In this document: positions 43,087-50,342 of the stretch, in pieces
Layout: each line of letters opens with the position of its first letter
How positions within the stretch are numbered: position 1 is the stretch's first letter
IMG/VR virus record: IMGVR_UViG_3300021168_000025
Span: 1-64,000 of that record
Direction: 5' to 3' (one strand)
Source of the DNA: a virus
DNA: 64,000 nucleotides
Made by a program: the position numbers and the translations under genes
Notes under the pieces: generated by a model
Databases searched by the model: none
What the model was told of the DNA's origin: nothing
The model's input: only the letters and a program-made list of their open reading frames with translations

Positions 43087-44091
43087 TTAGGCCTTGGCGA
43101 ACTCGACCGCCATTTCGAGCGCGCGGCGCTTCATCTGCGCACCGTTGCCGTGCCACACCGAGAACAGCCGGTTGTCGTCACGACCCATGACGTGGTCAAC
43201 ACAATAGGTGACCGCATTGAACGCGTTCCACCAAGTGTCACGGAACAGTTCCTGTCCCGGCGCGGTGAGCAGCGACTCACGCAACCGCTTCATGTTGCGG
43301 TTGTCCTCGAAGTCGATCATCTCGGCTTCGGTCACCTCCTCGTCGTGCTCCAGCCGCAGCACGCCATGGAAGAAGTCGGTGACATCATCCTCGCGCGCCC
43401 GGACGCCCGACAGCAGCTTGGCGGTATGTGAGTACGCCTTGATGCCTTCGTGCGCCAAGCCCAGCGTGCGCTCAGCCTCGGCCTTGACTTCGTCATCAAA
43501 CGGCCGGTTGTGGAGGTGGCGGAAGGCACCGACCTTGTTCTTGCCGTCCAGGGTGCCGCCCAGAGAACTGGTGAGGGTGTTCTCGCAGACGACCCGCACT
43601 GCCGTCATGCAGGCGTTGAGCGCATAGCCGAGAACGTGCGGCTGCGACAGCAGCACGTAGCACTCGGTCTTGTCGCCCCTGCCCAGCGTGAACGCGCCGT
43701 CCTTGATCTTGGCCAGCACCCAGACAAAGCGACCGTTCCTGAGCGCGCCGGCCGTTTCCATCTCCATGTCACCGGCTTCCACGAACCGCTTGAAGAAATC
43801 AAACACGTCGTGGTTCTGCACCGGAATGTAACCGCGACCAACGGTGTCGAGCACCGTATAGTCTTTGTTACGGACGAGCGCGAACTCGTCTGGTACGATC
43901 CGCATCCGCTGCTTCTCGCCCGGTGCCACCGGCATCGGGAAGTAGAGCGGGTGCTTGGACACCGTCCAGTCAAGCCCGGCCGCGACAAGCATGTCATCGA
44001 CCGACATATCGTTATCGACCGGAACACCTTCACCGTGCCAGGGCAAGCCACCGGCCTTGCGATACGCAATCGATTCGACGTTAGCAGGCAT
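43087..44091 (-). CDS. DUF932 (TIGR03299-like) protein
   Basis: 334 aa. Clear DUF932 features: PWHGEGVPVDNDMSVDDMLVAAGLDW, then VRNKDYTVLDTVGRGYIPVQNHDVFDFF, then CMTAVRVVCENTL and a C-terminal WNAFNAVTYCVDH. DUF932 proteins are frequent in phages and plasmids; function is unknown. SD TAGGAGGAGAG. Confidence 0.9.
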   Translation of the reverse strand: MPANVESIAYRKAGGLPWHGEGVPVDNDMSVDDMLVAAGLDWTVSKHPLYFPMPVAPGEKQRMRIVPDEFALVRNKDYTVLDTVGRGYIPVQNHDVFDFFKRFVEAGDMEMETAGALRNGRFVWVLAKIKDGAFTLGRGDKTECYVLLSQPHVLGYALNACMTAVRVVCENTLTSSLGGTLDGKNKVGAFRHLHNRPFDDEVKAEAERTLGLAHEGIKAYSHTAKLLSGVRAREDDVTDFFHGVLRLEHDEEVTEAEMIDFEDNRNMKRLRESLLTAPGQELFRDTWWNAFNAVTYCVDHVMGRDDNRLFSVWHGNGAQMKRRALEMAVEFAKA

Positions 44092-44146
44092 GTTACTCTC
44101 CTCCTAGAGGGGATCGGGTAGTGACGGGATTGTCACCCACCCACAC

Positions 44147-44183
44147 AAACAGAAAACCCCACCGGGTTGGAACCGGTGGGGTT
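44147..44183 (-). terminator. Intrinsic terminator / leader hairpin
   Basis: 13-bp AACCCCACCGGTT-type stem, TTTTCTGTTTG on the minus strand. Confidence 0.88.
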
Positions 44184-44197
44184 TGGTTACATCCATG

Positions 44198-44437
44198 TCA
44201 CATCCTTCTGGCGACACCCGTGTCGCCGCGCGTGATCTCGGGCACCATACCCCAGATCGTGTCATAGACCTTGCTGGTGACAAGGTGCCACGGGGCATCG
44301 ACCATGTCGGTACCCATCCAGCGGCGTGGCCCGCCGTCCTGGTAACAAGCCCAGAACTTGATCTCGACACCTTCCGGTGTCTGGGTCAGGTCGGCTTGGT
44401 AGTGACCCAGTTTGCTCGCGATGGTTAGTGTCTTCAT
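44198..44437 (-). CDS. Small hypothetical protein
   Basis: 79 aa; ATG overlaps the upstream stop by one base (TGATG). A mixed alpha/beta protein with a Trp-rich middle (FWACYQDGGPRRWMG). Unknown. Confidence 0.65.
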   Translation of the reverse strand: MKTLTIASKLGHYQADLTQTPEGVEIKFWACYQDGGPRRWMGTDMVDAPWHLVTSKVYDTIWGMVPEITRGDTGVARRM

Positions 44438-44676
44438 CACCGCACCCGTTCCAGTTTGTCGGTGTCCAGGTTCAGCTTGGCGGGTTTCCACCGCGCCTCG
44501 CCGACCAACGTCAAAATCATGCACTGACGCTCACCGTGTTCGTCCACTTCGTAGAACATCTGGACGTTGTCTCTCGTCGGCCCGACTTCGGCCCAAACAC
44601 TGACGGGCTTGCTAGCACCGTCTTCCTTGTAGGTGAGCCGGCAGTATTCTGGGCCATGTTCCAGATACCGTTTCAT
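44437..44676 (-). CDS. Small hypothetical protein
   Basis: 79 aa, SD CTGGAGGACAAC. Beta-rich with QMFYEVDEHGERQCMILTLVGEARW. Unknown. Confidence 0.66.
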   Translation of the reverse strand: MKRYLEHGPEYCRLTYKEDGASKPVSVWAEVGPTRDNVQMFYEVDEHGERQCMILTLVGEARWKPAKLNLDTDKLERVR

Positions 44677-44715
44677 GTTGTCCTCCAGTGACGGTAACAG
44701 ATACCGTCACCCTAA

Positions 44716-44748
44716 CAAAAAACCCTGCCGGTGCGATCCGGCAGGGTT
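44716..44748 (-). terminator. Intrinsic terminator / leader hairpin
   Basis: CCCTGCCGG stem, 6-nt loop, TTTTTTG tail on the minus strand. Confidence 0.86.
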
Positions 44749-44752
44749 AGTG

Positions 44753-44983
44753 TCATCGTCCGGCTTTCTCGTTGTCCTGGCCCGCTGCCCAAGCAGCGTA
44801 GGCGAGGCTGTTGCGCAGGTAGCGGCTGGGCTGACCATCGTAGCCGTTCCAATACGCACTGCGGTGCCCTGCGCCTCGGAGAGGCTTACCGTTCCACCAG
44901 AACTCGCCGGTCTTGTCCAGCCCGGTCACCCGGCAGGTTTCGTACATTTCCTGCATCTTGGGGTCTTTGAACCGCCGCTTCAT
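44753..44983 (-). CDS. Small hypothetical protein
   Basis: 76 aa. SD GGAG lies in the last codons of the upstream gene. Contains FWWNGKPLRGAGHRSAYWNGYDG, a Trp/Gly-rich motif seen in several phage and plasmid ORFs (from memory). Unknown. Confidence 0.68.
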   Translation of the reverse strand: MKRRFKDPKMQEMYETCRVTGLDKTGEFWWNGKPLRGAGHRSAYWNGYDGQPSRYLRNSLAYAAWAAGQDNEKAGR

Positions 44984-44984
44984 G

Positions 44985-45491
44985 TCACATCTCCATCTTT
45001 TTGGAACATTCTGGACCGATCCCAGCTTCGACACTGGATGGGACCGTAAGTGTCCTACCGCAGCGGCCACAATTGCCCGAATGCCGGACAATCATGTCGT
45101 TCGGGATGTGACCGCGCTCGACATGGGTCCAGAAGTACACAAAACCCTTCACGCACGGGGCATCGGCCTTGAACTTGGCCTTTGCCGTCTGCCGGAACAG
45201 GCAGCCGTTGAGCCGGGTTTCGATCAGCCCGATGTACGAATAGTCACTATCGTTATCGGGACCGCTCAGGACACCGACAAACCACCGGCCTGCCGGTGAC
45301 CCGTCGTCGTTCTTCGCGCGGTTGATCTTGTACGTGAAGTGCTTGCCGGTGCGCCGTGACTCTAACGTGATCGTCGCGTGACCGGCCATCGTGTATGCGG
45401 AAGCCGCCGCCGCATCGGTAAAACCGTTGACGTTGACCAAGCCCTCGGCCGAATCGTTATCGACGGCGAGCCTGAGATCGTTGCGTGCCAT
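44985..45491 (-). CDS. DUF6011-like zinc-ribbon protein
   Basis: 168 aa. The C-terminus has CGRCGRTLTVPSSVEAGIGPEC, the DUF6011 signature, often found at the end of phage and bacterial host-interaction proteins. The N-terminal 110 residues are beta-rich. SD CTAGGAGGATC. Confidence 0.78.
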   Translation of the reverse strand: MARNDLRLAVDNDSAEGLVNVNGFTDAAAASAYTMAGHATITLESRRTGKHFTYKINRAKNDDGSPAGRWFVGVLSGPDNDSDYSYIGLIETRLNGCLFRQTAKAKFKADAPCVKGFVYFWTHVERGHIPNDMIVRHSGNCGRCGRTLTVPSSVEAGIGPECSKKMEM

Positions 45492-45522
45492 TTGATCCTC
45501 CTAGATTGAGGGGTTACACATA

Positions 45523-45556
45523 TAGAAAAACCCCCGGCACCGCAATGCCGGGGGTT
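45523..45556 (-). terminator. Intrinsic terminator / leader hairpin
   Basis: CCCCCGGCA stem, TTTTTCTATATGTGTAAC on the minus strand. Confidence 0.88.
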
Positions 45557-45567
45557 CCTTGGTACCT

Positions 45568-45774
45568 CTAGAGGATAACGAAGTCTGCAAGCTTGTTGTA
45601 ACGGATGCGGACGTTCTGCCCCGCCCAGTCACTTTTGGACGTGTACTTACCGTCCCACCGGTTACCGATGTCGGCGATGCGGAAGTCCTTACCCGCATCC
45701 CAGTCCTTTTGCACCGCCTCCGGTGTCTGGTAGTCGCGCCCATAGGCGGGAACCAAATTGACTGCGTAGATCAT
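45568..45774 (-). CDS. Small conserved phage protein
   Basis: 68 aa, SD TAGGAGAT. LVPAYGRDYQTPEAVQKDWDAGKDFRI followed by VRIRYNKL is a small family common in phage early regions (from memory, unnamed). Function unknown. Confidence 0.72.
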   Translation of the reverse strand: MIYAVNLVPAYGRDYQTPEAVQKDWDAGKDFRIADIGNRWDGKYTSKSDWAGQNVRIRYNKLADFVIL

Positions 45775-45783
45775 GAGTATCTC

Positions 45784-46065
45784 CTACTCGTTCAGGATTG
45801 TGAGCCGAAGCTCGGGATGTGCTTTCGACGCGGACTTGAAGCGCATCAGCTTCCAGTCACCGCTCGGCGTGTTCACCACTTGGTCAACTTCGAACACCAC
45901 CTCGCCGCCGGTCTTTTCGTTCCGCACGGTGATGAGCGTGTTGAAATTGTGACCGTGACGCTGTGACAGGTTGGTAAACAACCCGACAAAGGTCTTGGTC
46001 CTGGTGTCGTAGGTGAACAGGCAGGCGGGGATCACTTCGTTATGAAGTGCCTTTCGACCTGACAT
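45784..46065 (-). CDS. Hypothetical protein
   Basis: 93 aa, SD CTAGGAGGACAC. Alpha/beta with VVFEVDQVV and a basic C-terminus. Unknown. Confidence 0.66.
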   Translation of the reverse strand: MSGRKALHNEVIPACLFTYDTRTKTFVGLFTNLSQRHGHNFNTLITVRNEKTGGEVVFEVDQVVNTPSGDWKLMRFKSASKAHPELRLTILNE

Positions 46066-46090
46066 TGTGTGTCCTCCTAGATCAGACACC

Positions 46091-46125
46091 AAAGGAAAAC
46101 CCCCGGCACCTGAATGCCGGGGGTT
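46091..46125 (-). terminator. Intrinsic terminator / leader hairpin
   Basis: AACCCCCGGCA stem, TTTTCCTTTGGTG on the minus strand. Confidence 0.88.
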
Positions 46126-46131
46126 TGGTGT

Positions 46132-46539
46132 CTAATCGGCAAAGTCCCACGGCAGCTTGTTGTATGCCGGTAGATTGTGGGGGCTTTGACCCTTTTTGAG
46201 TTTGTACTTGACCGCGATCTGTTTCGCGAGATCGTCCTCGACCTGTTCCAGCAAGTTGAACAGCGCCGTTTCGGGAACAGTACCTTCGCTGCACTGGTAG
46301 GTCAGGCAAGACACCGCCTTGAACCGGGCGAGCACCGGGTCGGCATCATCATGGTTGCGGTGGGCGTAGGTGAACGCCAGCGGTTTGTCACCGTAGCGTT
46401 GCCGTAACGCTTCCATGTTGAGCTTGATCAGTTCCGCACCCAACGCATCGGGCAGCATCGGCGGGTTCTCGTTGTTGAACGCGAGCACCGCGCTGACCGC
46501 GCGATCAATCGTACCGTCGTTGACCATAAACGCACTCAT
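46132..46539 (-). CDS. Conserved hypothetical phage/plasmid protein
   Basis: 135 aa, SD TAGGAGGAGC. N-terminus MSAFMVNDGTIDRAVSAVL is typical of a widespread family in plasmids and phages; a C-terminal KLPWDFAD end. Function unknown. Confidence 0.72.
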   Translation of the reverse strand: MSAFMVNDGTIDRAVSAVLAFNNENPPMLPDALGAELIKLNMEALRQRYGDKPLAFTYAHRNHDDADPVLARFKAVSCLTYQCSEGTVPETALFNLLEQVEDDLAKQIAVKYKLKKGQSPHNLPAYNKLPWDFAD

Positions 46540-46566
46540 TTGCTCCTCCTAGATGAGAGTTACACT

Positions 46567-46599
46567 AAAAGAAAACCCCCGGCATCTCTGCCGGGGGTT
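46567..46599 (-). terminator. Intrinsic terminator / leader hairpin
   Basis: CCCCCGGCA stem with 3-4 nt loop, TTTTCTTTTAGTGTAAC on the minus strand. Confidence 0.88.
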
Positions 46600-46603
46600 A
46601 GTG

Positions 46604-46837
46604 TCACCTGTCCGCTACAAAGTTGAAGTAGAAGCGGGGGCTGTGGGTGAATTCGAGGACACCCTTCACACCGTCAACCTTGCGGGTGACGATGACAAAC
46701 GGGGCCATGAAACCGTGGACGGTGAAGTCACGGCGCAGCGCCTCGGTGTCCCACCGCAGTTCAGCCGCTTCGAGATCGCGCTCGGGCTGGTTGTTGGCGA
46801 GCATCGCGCGGCGCAGGTTTTCAGTCTCGTCTGTCAC
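46604..46837 (-). CDS. Small conserved phage protein
   Basis: 77 aa, GTG start with TAGGAGGAAC. Pattern NNQPERDLEAAELRWDTEAL, then GFMAPFVIVTRKVDG and FTHSPRFYFNF is a familiar phage/plasmid ORF family, unnamed. Unknown function. Confidence 0.72.
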   Translation of the reverse strand: MTDETENLRRAMLANNQPERDLEAAELRWDTEALRRDFTVHGFMAPFVIVTRKVDGVKGVLEFTHSPRFYFNFVADR

Positions 46838-46863
46838 TAGTTCCTCCTAGAGGTTGGTTACAT

Positions 46864-46898
46864 AAAAGAAAACCCCGCCGGTTTGACCCGGCGGGGTT
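46864..46898 (-). terminator. Intrinsic terminator / leader hairpin
   Basis: AACCCCGCCGG stem, TTTTCTTTTATGTAAC on the minus strand. Confidence 0.88.
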
Positions 46899-46910
46899 AT
46901 GGTGACACTC

Positions 46911-47591
46911 CTAGGCTTTCTCCTTCTTTGCCTTAGGTGGCGGCACTAACCGCTTCCCGGCCGCGTTGAGGAACCCGGCGGCGTCGAGCGTGGTGACGAT
47001 ATCGTCAAACGCCACCCGCACGTACTTGGCGGTGGCCATCGCCAGGACCGCGTCCTTGGCCAAGGCTTCCTGCCCGATGTGCGGTCGCTTGACAATCACC
47101 CGCGCACCCCGCAGGAACGATGACTCGCTCTTGGAGTAGCGCGGCGGCTCGCGGAACTTTTTCACCCGCTCACCCGTGTTGTCGAGTTCGACATCATCAA
47201 ACCCAAACTCGATGTCATCCTCATCATCGATGGGGCTGTCATCGATCAGCACGCGCACGACCGGTGGGGCGGTGACCACCTGTACCGGTGCCGCAGCCGA
47301 AGCTGCCTTCTTGGCGCGCGGGGGTGGTGTCACCTTCACCGGTTCGGTGCTAAAGCCCGACCGGCGGGTCATCTCGGCGTCGTGTTCCTTGCGGACAGCG
47401 ACCGCTTCCTGGACCGCGTTGTCCAGCTTGCGGTGAGTGTAGAACCCACGCTTGCTGGGGTCATTGGTACCTTGGTAAAAGCTAGCGATGATCGGATCGT
47501 CAACCCGGTAGTTGCCGAGATTGTCACGGCTGACTTCCAGGTGGAACTTCTTGACCACCGTTTGCAGTGCCAGGGACATTTGGATTGCCAT
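46911..47591 (-). CDS. Hypothetical protein with disordered centre
   Basis: 226 aa. An N-terminal domain (about 1-75), a Pro/Ala/Lys linker (about 85-110), an acidic patch (DDSPIDDEDDIEFGFDD at about 115-135), and a C-terminal helical domain ending in a Lys-rich tail. Unknown; layout suggests a scaffold or adaptor. Confidence 0.65.
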   Translation of the reverse strand: MAIQMSLALQTVVKKFHLEVSRDNLGNYRVDDPIIASFYQGTNDPSKRGFYTHRKLDNAVQEAVAVRKEHDAEMTRRSGFSTEPVKVTPPPRAKKAASAAAPVQVVTAPPVVRVLIDDSPIDDEDDIEFGFDDVELDNTGERVKKFREPPRYSKSESSFLRGARVIVKRPHIGQEALAKDAVLAMATAKYVRVAFDDIVTTLDAAGFLNAAGKRLVPPPKAKKEKA

Positions 47592-47631
47592 AACGTTGGT
47601 TCCCTAGTGGTCGGATACGGAGTGTACCCAT

Positions 47632-47668
47632 AGAAAAACCCCGGTCACCATTCAAGGTGACCGGGGTT
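47632..47668 (-). terminator. Intrinsic terminator / leader hairpin
   Basis: AACCCCGGTCACC stem, 6-nt loop, TTTTTCTATGGGTAC on the minus strand. Confidence 0.88.
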
Positions 47669-47672
47669 TAGG

Positions 47673-47846
47673 TTACACTTTTCCGGCGTTCCGCGCCGCC
47701 TCGTCGCGCTTGCGGGCGATGTAACTGTCAATCTCCCGTGTGAGTTGTTGCAGCCGGTCTAACTCCTTGCAGGCGTCCGGCCAGTTTTGCTGCATCACAG
47801 TGAGTGTCAGCCGCTCACTGATGATTCGCAGATCGTTGAGGTTCAT
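47673..47846 (-). CDS. Small helical protein
   Basis: 57 aa, SD AGAAGGAGTAAC. All-helical with heptad-like Leu/Ile spacing (coiled coil about 20-48) and a basic C-terminus. Reads cleanly to a stop just inside the terminator region. Unknown. Confidence 0.65.
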   Translation of the reverse strand: MNLNDLRIISERLTLTVMQQNWPDACKELDRLQQLTREIDSYIARKRDEAARNAGKV

Positions 47847-47848
47847 CG

Positions 47849-48181
47849 TTACTCCTTCTTCTGGTCAGGGGTCTTGCGCGCGGTGACCCGAACAGAGGCT
47901 TTCCGCGTGCTGTCCTTGGTGTGGGCGGCGAACCATTCGTCACCCATCTCGGTCTTGACAAAGTCGGTGTCAAGCGACGTGACGGTGCATTCCGGCACGA
48001 TGGTGGCGGTGTACAGGTTACCGTCGATGTACTTCCGGTCACCGGCCCGCGTCAGGAGTTCCGCGACAAACGCCTTCTTTTTCTTTTCGAAGTCGGCGAC
48101 GATTGCGGAGATACGACCGATCTCGTCAACGAGTTCGGCAGTACCCATCACGGGGGTTTTGGCTTTCGGCTTAGTCTTCAT
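47849..48181 (-). CDS. Hypothetical protein with coiled coil
   Basis: 110 aa, SD CTAGGAGGATC. Helix of about 40 residues (AELVDEIGRISAIVADFEKKKKAFVAELL) then a beta segment with YIDGNLYTATIVPEC, and a basic tail. The helix-plus-strands layout is reminiscent of small phage nuclease-inhibitor-like proteins, but this is not strong. Confidence 0.6.
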   Translation of the reverse strand: MKTKPKAKTPVMGTAELVDEIGRISAIVADFEKKKKAFVAELLTRAGDRKYIDGNLYTATIVPECTVTSLDTDFVKTEMGDEWFAAHTKDSTRKASVRVTARKTPDQKKE

Positions 48182-48204
48182 GTGATCCTCCTAGAGGTTA
48201 CACC

Positions 48205-48239
48205 ATAAGAAAACCCCGGTCACCGAAGTGACCGGGTTT
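48205..48239 (-). terminator. Intrinsic terminator / leader hairpin
   Basis: CCCCGGTCAC stem with CGAA-type loop, TTTTCTTATGGTGTAAC on the minus strand. Confidence 0.88.
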
Positions 48240-48242
48240 GTG

Positions 48243-48428
48243 TTAGGCGAAGCCCCATTCGGCCAAGCCCTCGACCAGCGAGCCGACATAGCGCGGCTCG
48301 ACAACCAAGGCACCACCGAACCACTGCGCTTCCGCATCGACGTGGTCTTCGAGGAAGATGCGGCACTCTTCAGTGATCGGGGTGATCAGGACGATTGAGC
48401 CGTGATCGGCAATGGTGAACTCAGGCAT
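48243..48428 (-). CDS. Small conserved phage protein
   Basis: 61 aa. ATG at 48428 suits GGGAGA at 10 nt spacing; an in-frame ATG 9 nt upstream is too close. A family of small phage proteins shares HGSIVLITPITEE and AQWFGGALVVEPRYV. Function unknown. Confidence 0.68.
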   Translation of the reverse strand: MPEFTIADHGSIVLITPITEECRIFLEDHVDAEAQWFGGALVVEPRYVGSLVEGLAEWGFA

Positions 48429-48501
48429 TGTGACCATTCTCCCTAGTGAGAGGTTCTTTGGAACCCGGTGACCAACCACTGGTCACCGACTTCACACCCA
48501 T

Positions 48502-48533
48502 AGAAAAACCCCCGGTCACGAATGACCGGGGGT
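48502..48533 (-). terminator. Intrinsic terminator / leader hairpin
   Basis: CCCCCGGTCA stem, TTTTTCTATGGGTGTG on the minus strand. Confidence 0.88.
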
Positions 48534-48539
48534 TAGGTG

Positions 48540-48794
48540 TTAGCGATGCTCTTCGCTCAGTTCCTCGGCGACCCGAAGCAGGTAAGCGGCGATGTCCTTC
48601 GCCTCCTGCTTGGTCACTGTCGCCGTGCTGATCCGCTTTTGTGTGCCCTTGCGGGTGCGGACCTGGACGGTGATGGTGAACGGGCTGTCGCGGTAGATGC
48701 GCAACGCTTGGTCAAACTCATCCGACACCGGGTGCTTGGGTGAGATCACCCGGCTGTCGGCGTAGGGTTTCATCAACAGGATTTGGTCAGTCAT
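48540..48794 (-). CDS. Small hypothetical protein
   Basis: 84 aa, SD GAGGTAAC. A strand pair (FTITVQVRTRKGTQKRISTATV) then helix with AKDIAAYLLRVAEEL. Unknown. Confidence 0.66.
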   Translation of the reverse strand: MTDQILLMKPYADSRVISPKHPVSDEFDQALRIYRDSPFTITVQVRTRKGTQKRISTATVTKQEAKDIAAYLLRVAEELSEEHR

Positions 48795-48796
48795 TG

Positions 48797-49030
48797 TTAC
48801 CTCCGTACGAAAGCCACACCATTGTGGGCTAGGGTGATTGCAGATTGGACCTGAGCCTCGCTCGGCAGCACGACCGGGTAGAACCGGCCGGCCGGCGTGG
48901 CGGCGATCAGGTAGGTGAGGTTTTCATCGGTACCGCCCAGCTTGGCCACCGTCTTGTGGAGCGCCTTCTCGGCGTTCTCGTAAGTGGCGTAGGTGCGCGG
49001 CATGTCGTCACTAAATGCCTTGCGTAACAT
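48797..49030 (-). CDS. Small hypothetical protein
   Basis: 77 aa, SD GAGGAGC. Contains TYATYENAEKALHKTVAKLG and YLIAATPAGRFYPVV, a pattern shared by small phage proteins. Unknown. Confidence 0.66.
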   Translation of the reverse strand: MLRKAFSDDMPRTYATYENAEKALHKTVAKLGGTDENLTYLIAATPAGRFYPVVLPSEAQVQSAITLAHNGVAFVRR

Positions 49031-49064
49031 GGTAGCTCCTCTGTGGCCCCTAGTGGTCACACCA

Positions 49065-49099
49065 TAAGAAAAACCCCGCCGTGTTACCGGCGGGGTTTT
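49065..49099 (-). terminator. Intrinsic terminator / leader hairpin
   Basis: AACCCCGCCG stem, TTTTTCTTATGGTGTGAC on the minus strand. Nearly identical to the one at 42624-42658. Confidence 0.88.
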
Positions 49100-49101
49100 G
49101 G

Positions 49102-49320
49102 TCACTTCAGCGCGTTATCCAGTTTCATACCGTAGATGTGGACGCGGGCTTTTTGTGCCGCCTCGGTCTTGGTGCGCCAGCTACCGTTCTCGAAGCCGGT
49201 GTTGATGATGGTGAAAGACCATGCCGCCGCGTGGCGATCCCACGGGATCGTCACCTTCTTCACATCGTAAGTGACGCGGCAGAAGCTGTCCCGGTAGTGA
49301 CCGGCGCTAACCCGTAACAT
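49102..49320 (-). CDS. Small hypothetical protein
   Basis: 72 aa, SD AAGGAGGGAGC. Contains WDRHAAAWSFTIINTGFENGSW then a helix. Overlaps upstream gene. Unknown. Confidence 0.66.
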   Translation of the reverse strand: MLRVSAGHYRDSFCRVTYDVKKVTIPWDRHAAAWSFTIINTGFENGSWRTKTEAAQKARVHIYGMKLDNALK

Positions 49321-49528
49321 GTGCTCCCTCCTTTTCTTCCGGCAGAAATGGCTTCAGGCTATTGGCGATATAGCCGACCGCGATATTGGCCCGCATCACC
49401 TGTTTGCGGCCCTCAATCTGCTGCTCGCGGGTTAGGCCGTCTTCGTCCTCGACGCGGAAAAAATCGGCCCAGGCGAGCGCCTCGGCGTCGATTGCTAGCT
49501 CGATCTGTTGTGCGGTGTACTCGGTCAT
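49307..49528 (-). CDS. Small helical acidic protein
   Basis: 73 aa, SD CGGAGA. Helical with an acidic centre (FRVEDEDGLTREQQIEGRKQVM) and an IAVGYIANSLKPFLP helix. Unknown. Confidence 0.65.
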   Translation of the reverse strand: MTEYTAQQIELAIDAEALAWADFFRVEDEDGLTREQQIEGRKQVMRANIAVGYIANSLKPFLPEEKEGAHVTG

Positions 49529-49555
49529 CTGAAGTCTCCGAAGTGTGTCACACTT

Positions 49556-49592
49556 AAACAAAAACCCCCGGTCACGAATGACCAGGGGTTTA
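49556..49592 (-). terminator. Intrinsic terminator / leader hairpin
   Basis: CCCCxGGTCA stem, TTTTTGTTTAAGTGTGAC on the minus strand. Confidence 0.86.
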
Positions 49593-49595
49593 GGG

Positions 49596-49772
49596 TTAGT
49601 CACGGTAGTGACGTTCGGCCCAAGCGTCGTTGCGGCGCTCGGTTTCCCGACCGTCATCCTCGGCCATGCCGGTGTCCGTGTCGAACGGCTCGACATCGGT
49701 ACCGCCGCAATGCGGGCAAGTATAAGCCGGTGACGGCTTGTTGCACTCGTAGCAGAACAGATCGTTACGCAT
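49596..49772 (-). CDS. Small zinc-ribbon protein
   Basis: 58 aa. CYEC (7-10) and CPHC (19-22) make a compact zinc ribbon, followed by an acidic stretch and a helix with WAERHYRD. SD ATAGGAGC. Below common length limits; clear from SD, clean frame and metal motif. Confidence 0.7.
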   Translation of the reverse strand: MRNDLFCYECNKPSPAYTCPHCGGTDVEPFDTDTGMAEDDGRETERRNDAWAERHYRD

Positions 49773-49811
49773 TTGGTTAGCTCCTATCTGTGACCCTAGT
49801 TGTCACACCAT

Positions 49812-49846
49812 AAGAAAAACCCCCGGCAAGTGAATGCCGGGGGTTT
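49812..49846 (-). terminator. Intrinsic terminator / leader hairpin
   Basis: AACCCCCGGCA stem, TTTTTCTTATGGTGTGAC on the minus strand. Confidence 0.88.
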
Positions 49847-49849
49847 GTG

Positions 49850-50044
49850 TTACAGTGGCAGTTCCGGCGCGATGCGGTCGCGCTCGGCGTAGATTTCCGC
49901 CGCCGCCTTCAGGCCGGCGCGCTTCGCTTGGGTGTAGGACGCGAAGAAACCCTTGCGGGTGACAATCTCTTCGTCCTCGTAGATGACGAATTCGTGCTTG
50001 CCGTGCAGGCGGTAGTCGCGACCGACCACCATCGAGAGTGCCAT
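49850..50044 (-). CDS. Small hypothetical protein
   Basis: 64 aa, SD CAAGGAGTAAC. A strand (GKHEFVIYEDEEIVTRKGFFASY) then helix (TQAKRAGLKAAAEIYAE). Similar layout to the next gene; may be divergent paralogues. Unknown. Confidence 0.66.
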   Translation of the reverse strand: MALSMVVGRDYRLHGKHEFVIYEDEEIVTRKGFFASYTQAKRAGLKAAAEIYAERDRIAPELPL

Positions 50045-50048
50045 GGTG

Positions 50049-50264
50049 TTACTCCTTGTTGTGGCGCGCGGCATACGCCGCCATCTGCGCCGCGTAGTTC
50101 GCCTCGACGTTGTCGAGGTACCGCTTCGCAAACGCGACCGCTTCGTCACGCGTCACAAACGCGTAACCGCGTACCTGTGACTGACGCCCGTCGTCATAAA
50201 CAACGACCGGCACGTACGGGTAGCGCGGGTTACGACCGTGTTTGAGGGCTGATGGTTTCGACAT
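50049..50264 (-). CDS. Small basic protein
   Basis: 71 aa, SD AAAGGAAC. Layout strand-turn-helix (VPVVVYDDGRQSQVRGYAFVTRDEAVAFAKRYLDNV split by a turn) as in the preceding entry. Unknown. Confidence 0.66.
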   Translation of the reverse strand: MSKPSALKHGRNPRYPYVPVVVYDDGRQSQVRGYAFVTRDEAVAFAKRYLDNVEANYAAQMAAYAARHNKE

Positions 50265-50305
50265 GGTAGTTCCTTTAGTGACATCCTAGTGTCACACCCT
50301 ACAAC

Positions 50306-50342
50306 GCAAAACGCCCCCAACCGATATGATCGGCGGGGGCGC
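50306..50342 (-). terminator. Intrinsic terminator at the end of the candidate ncRNA
   Basis: 6 + 5 bp stem with a small internal loop (GCCCCC..CCGAT with ATCGG..GGGGGC), then GTTTTGCGTTG on the minus strand. Confidence 0.85.

Noticed and set aside
43450-44121. 223-aa plus-strand frame opposite the DUF932 gene
   Set aside because: Antisense to a clear DUF932 gene, no SD, atypical composition.
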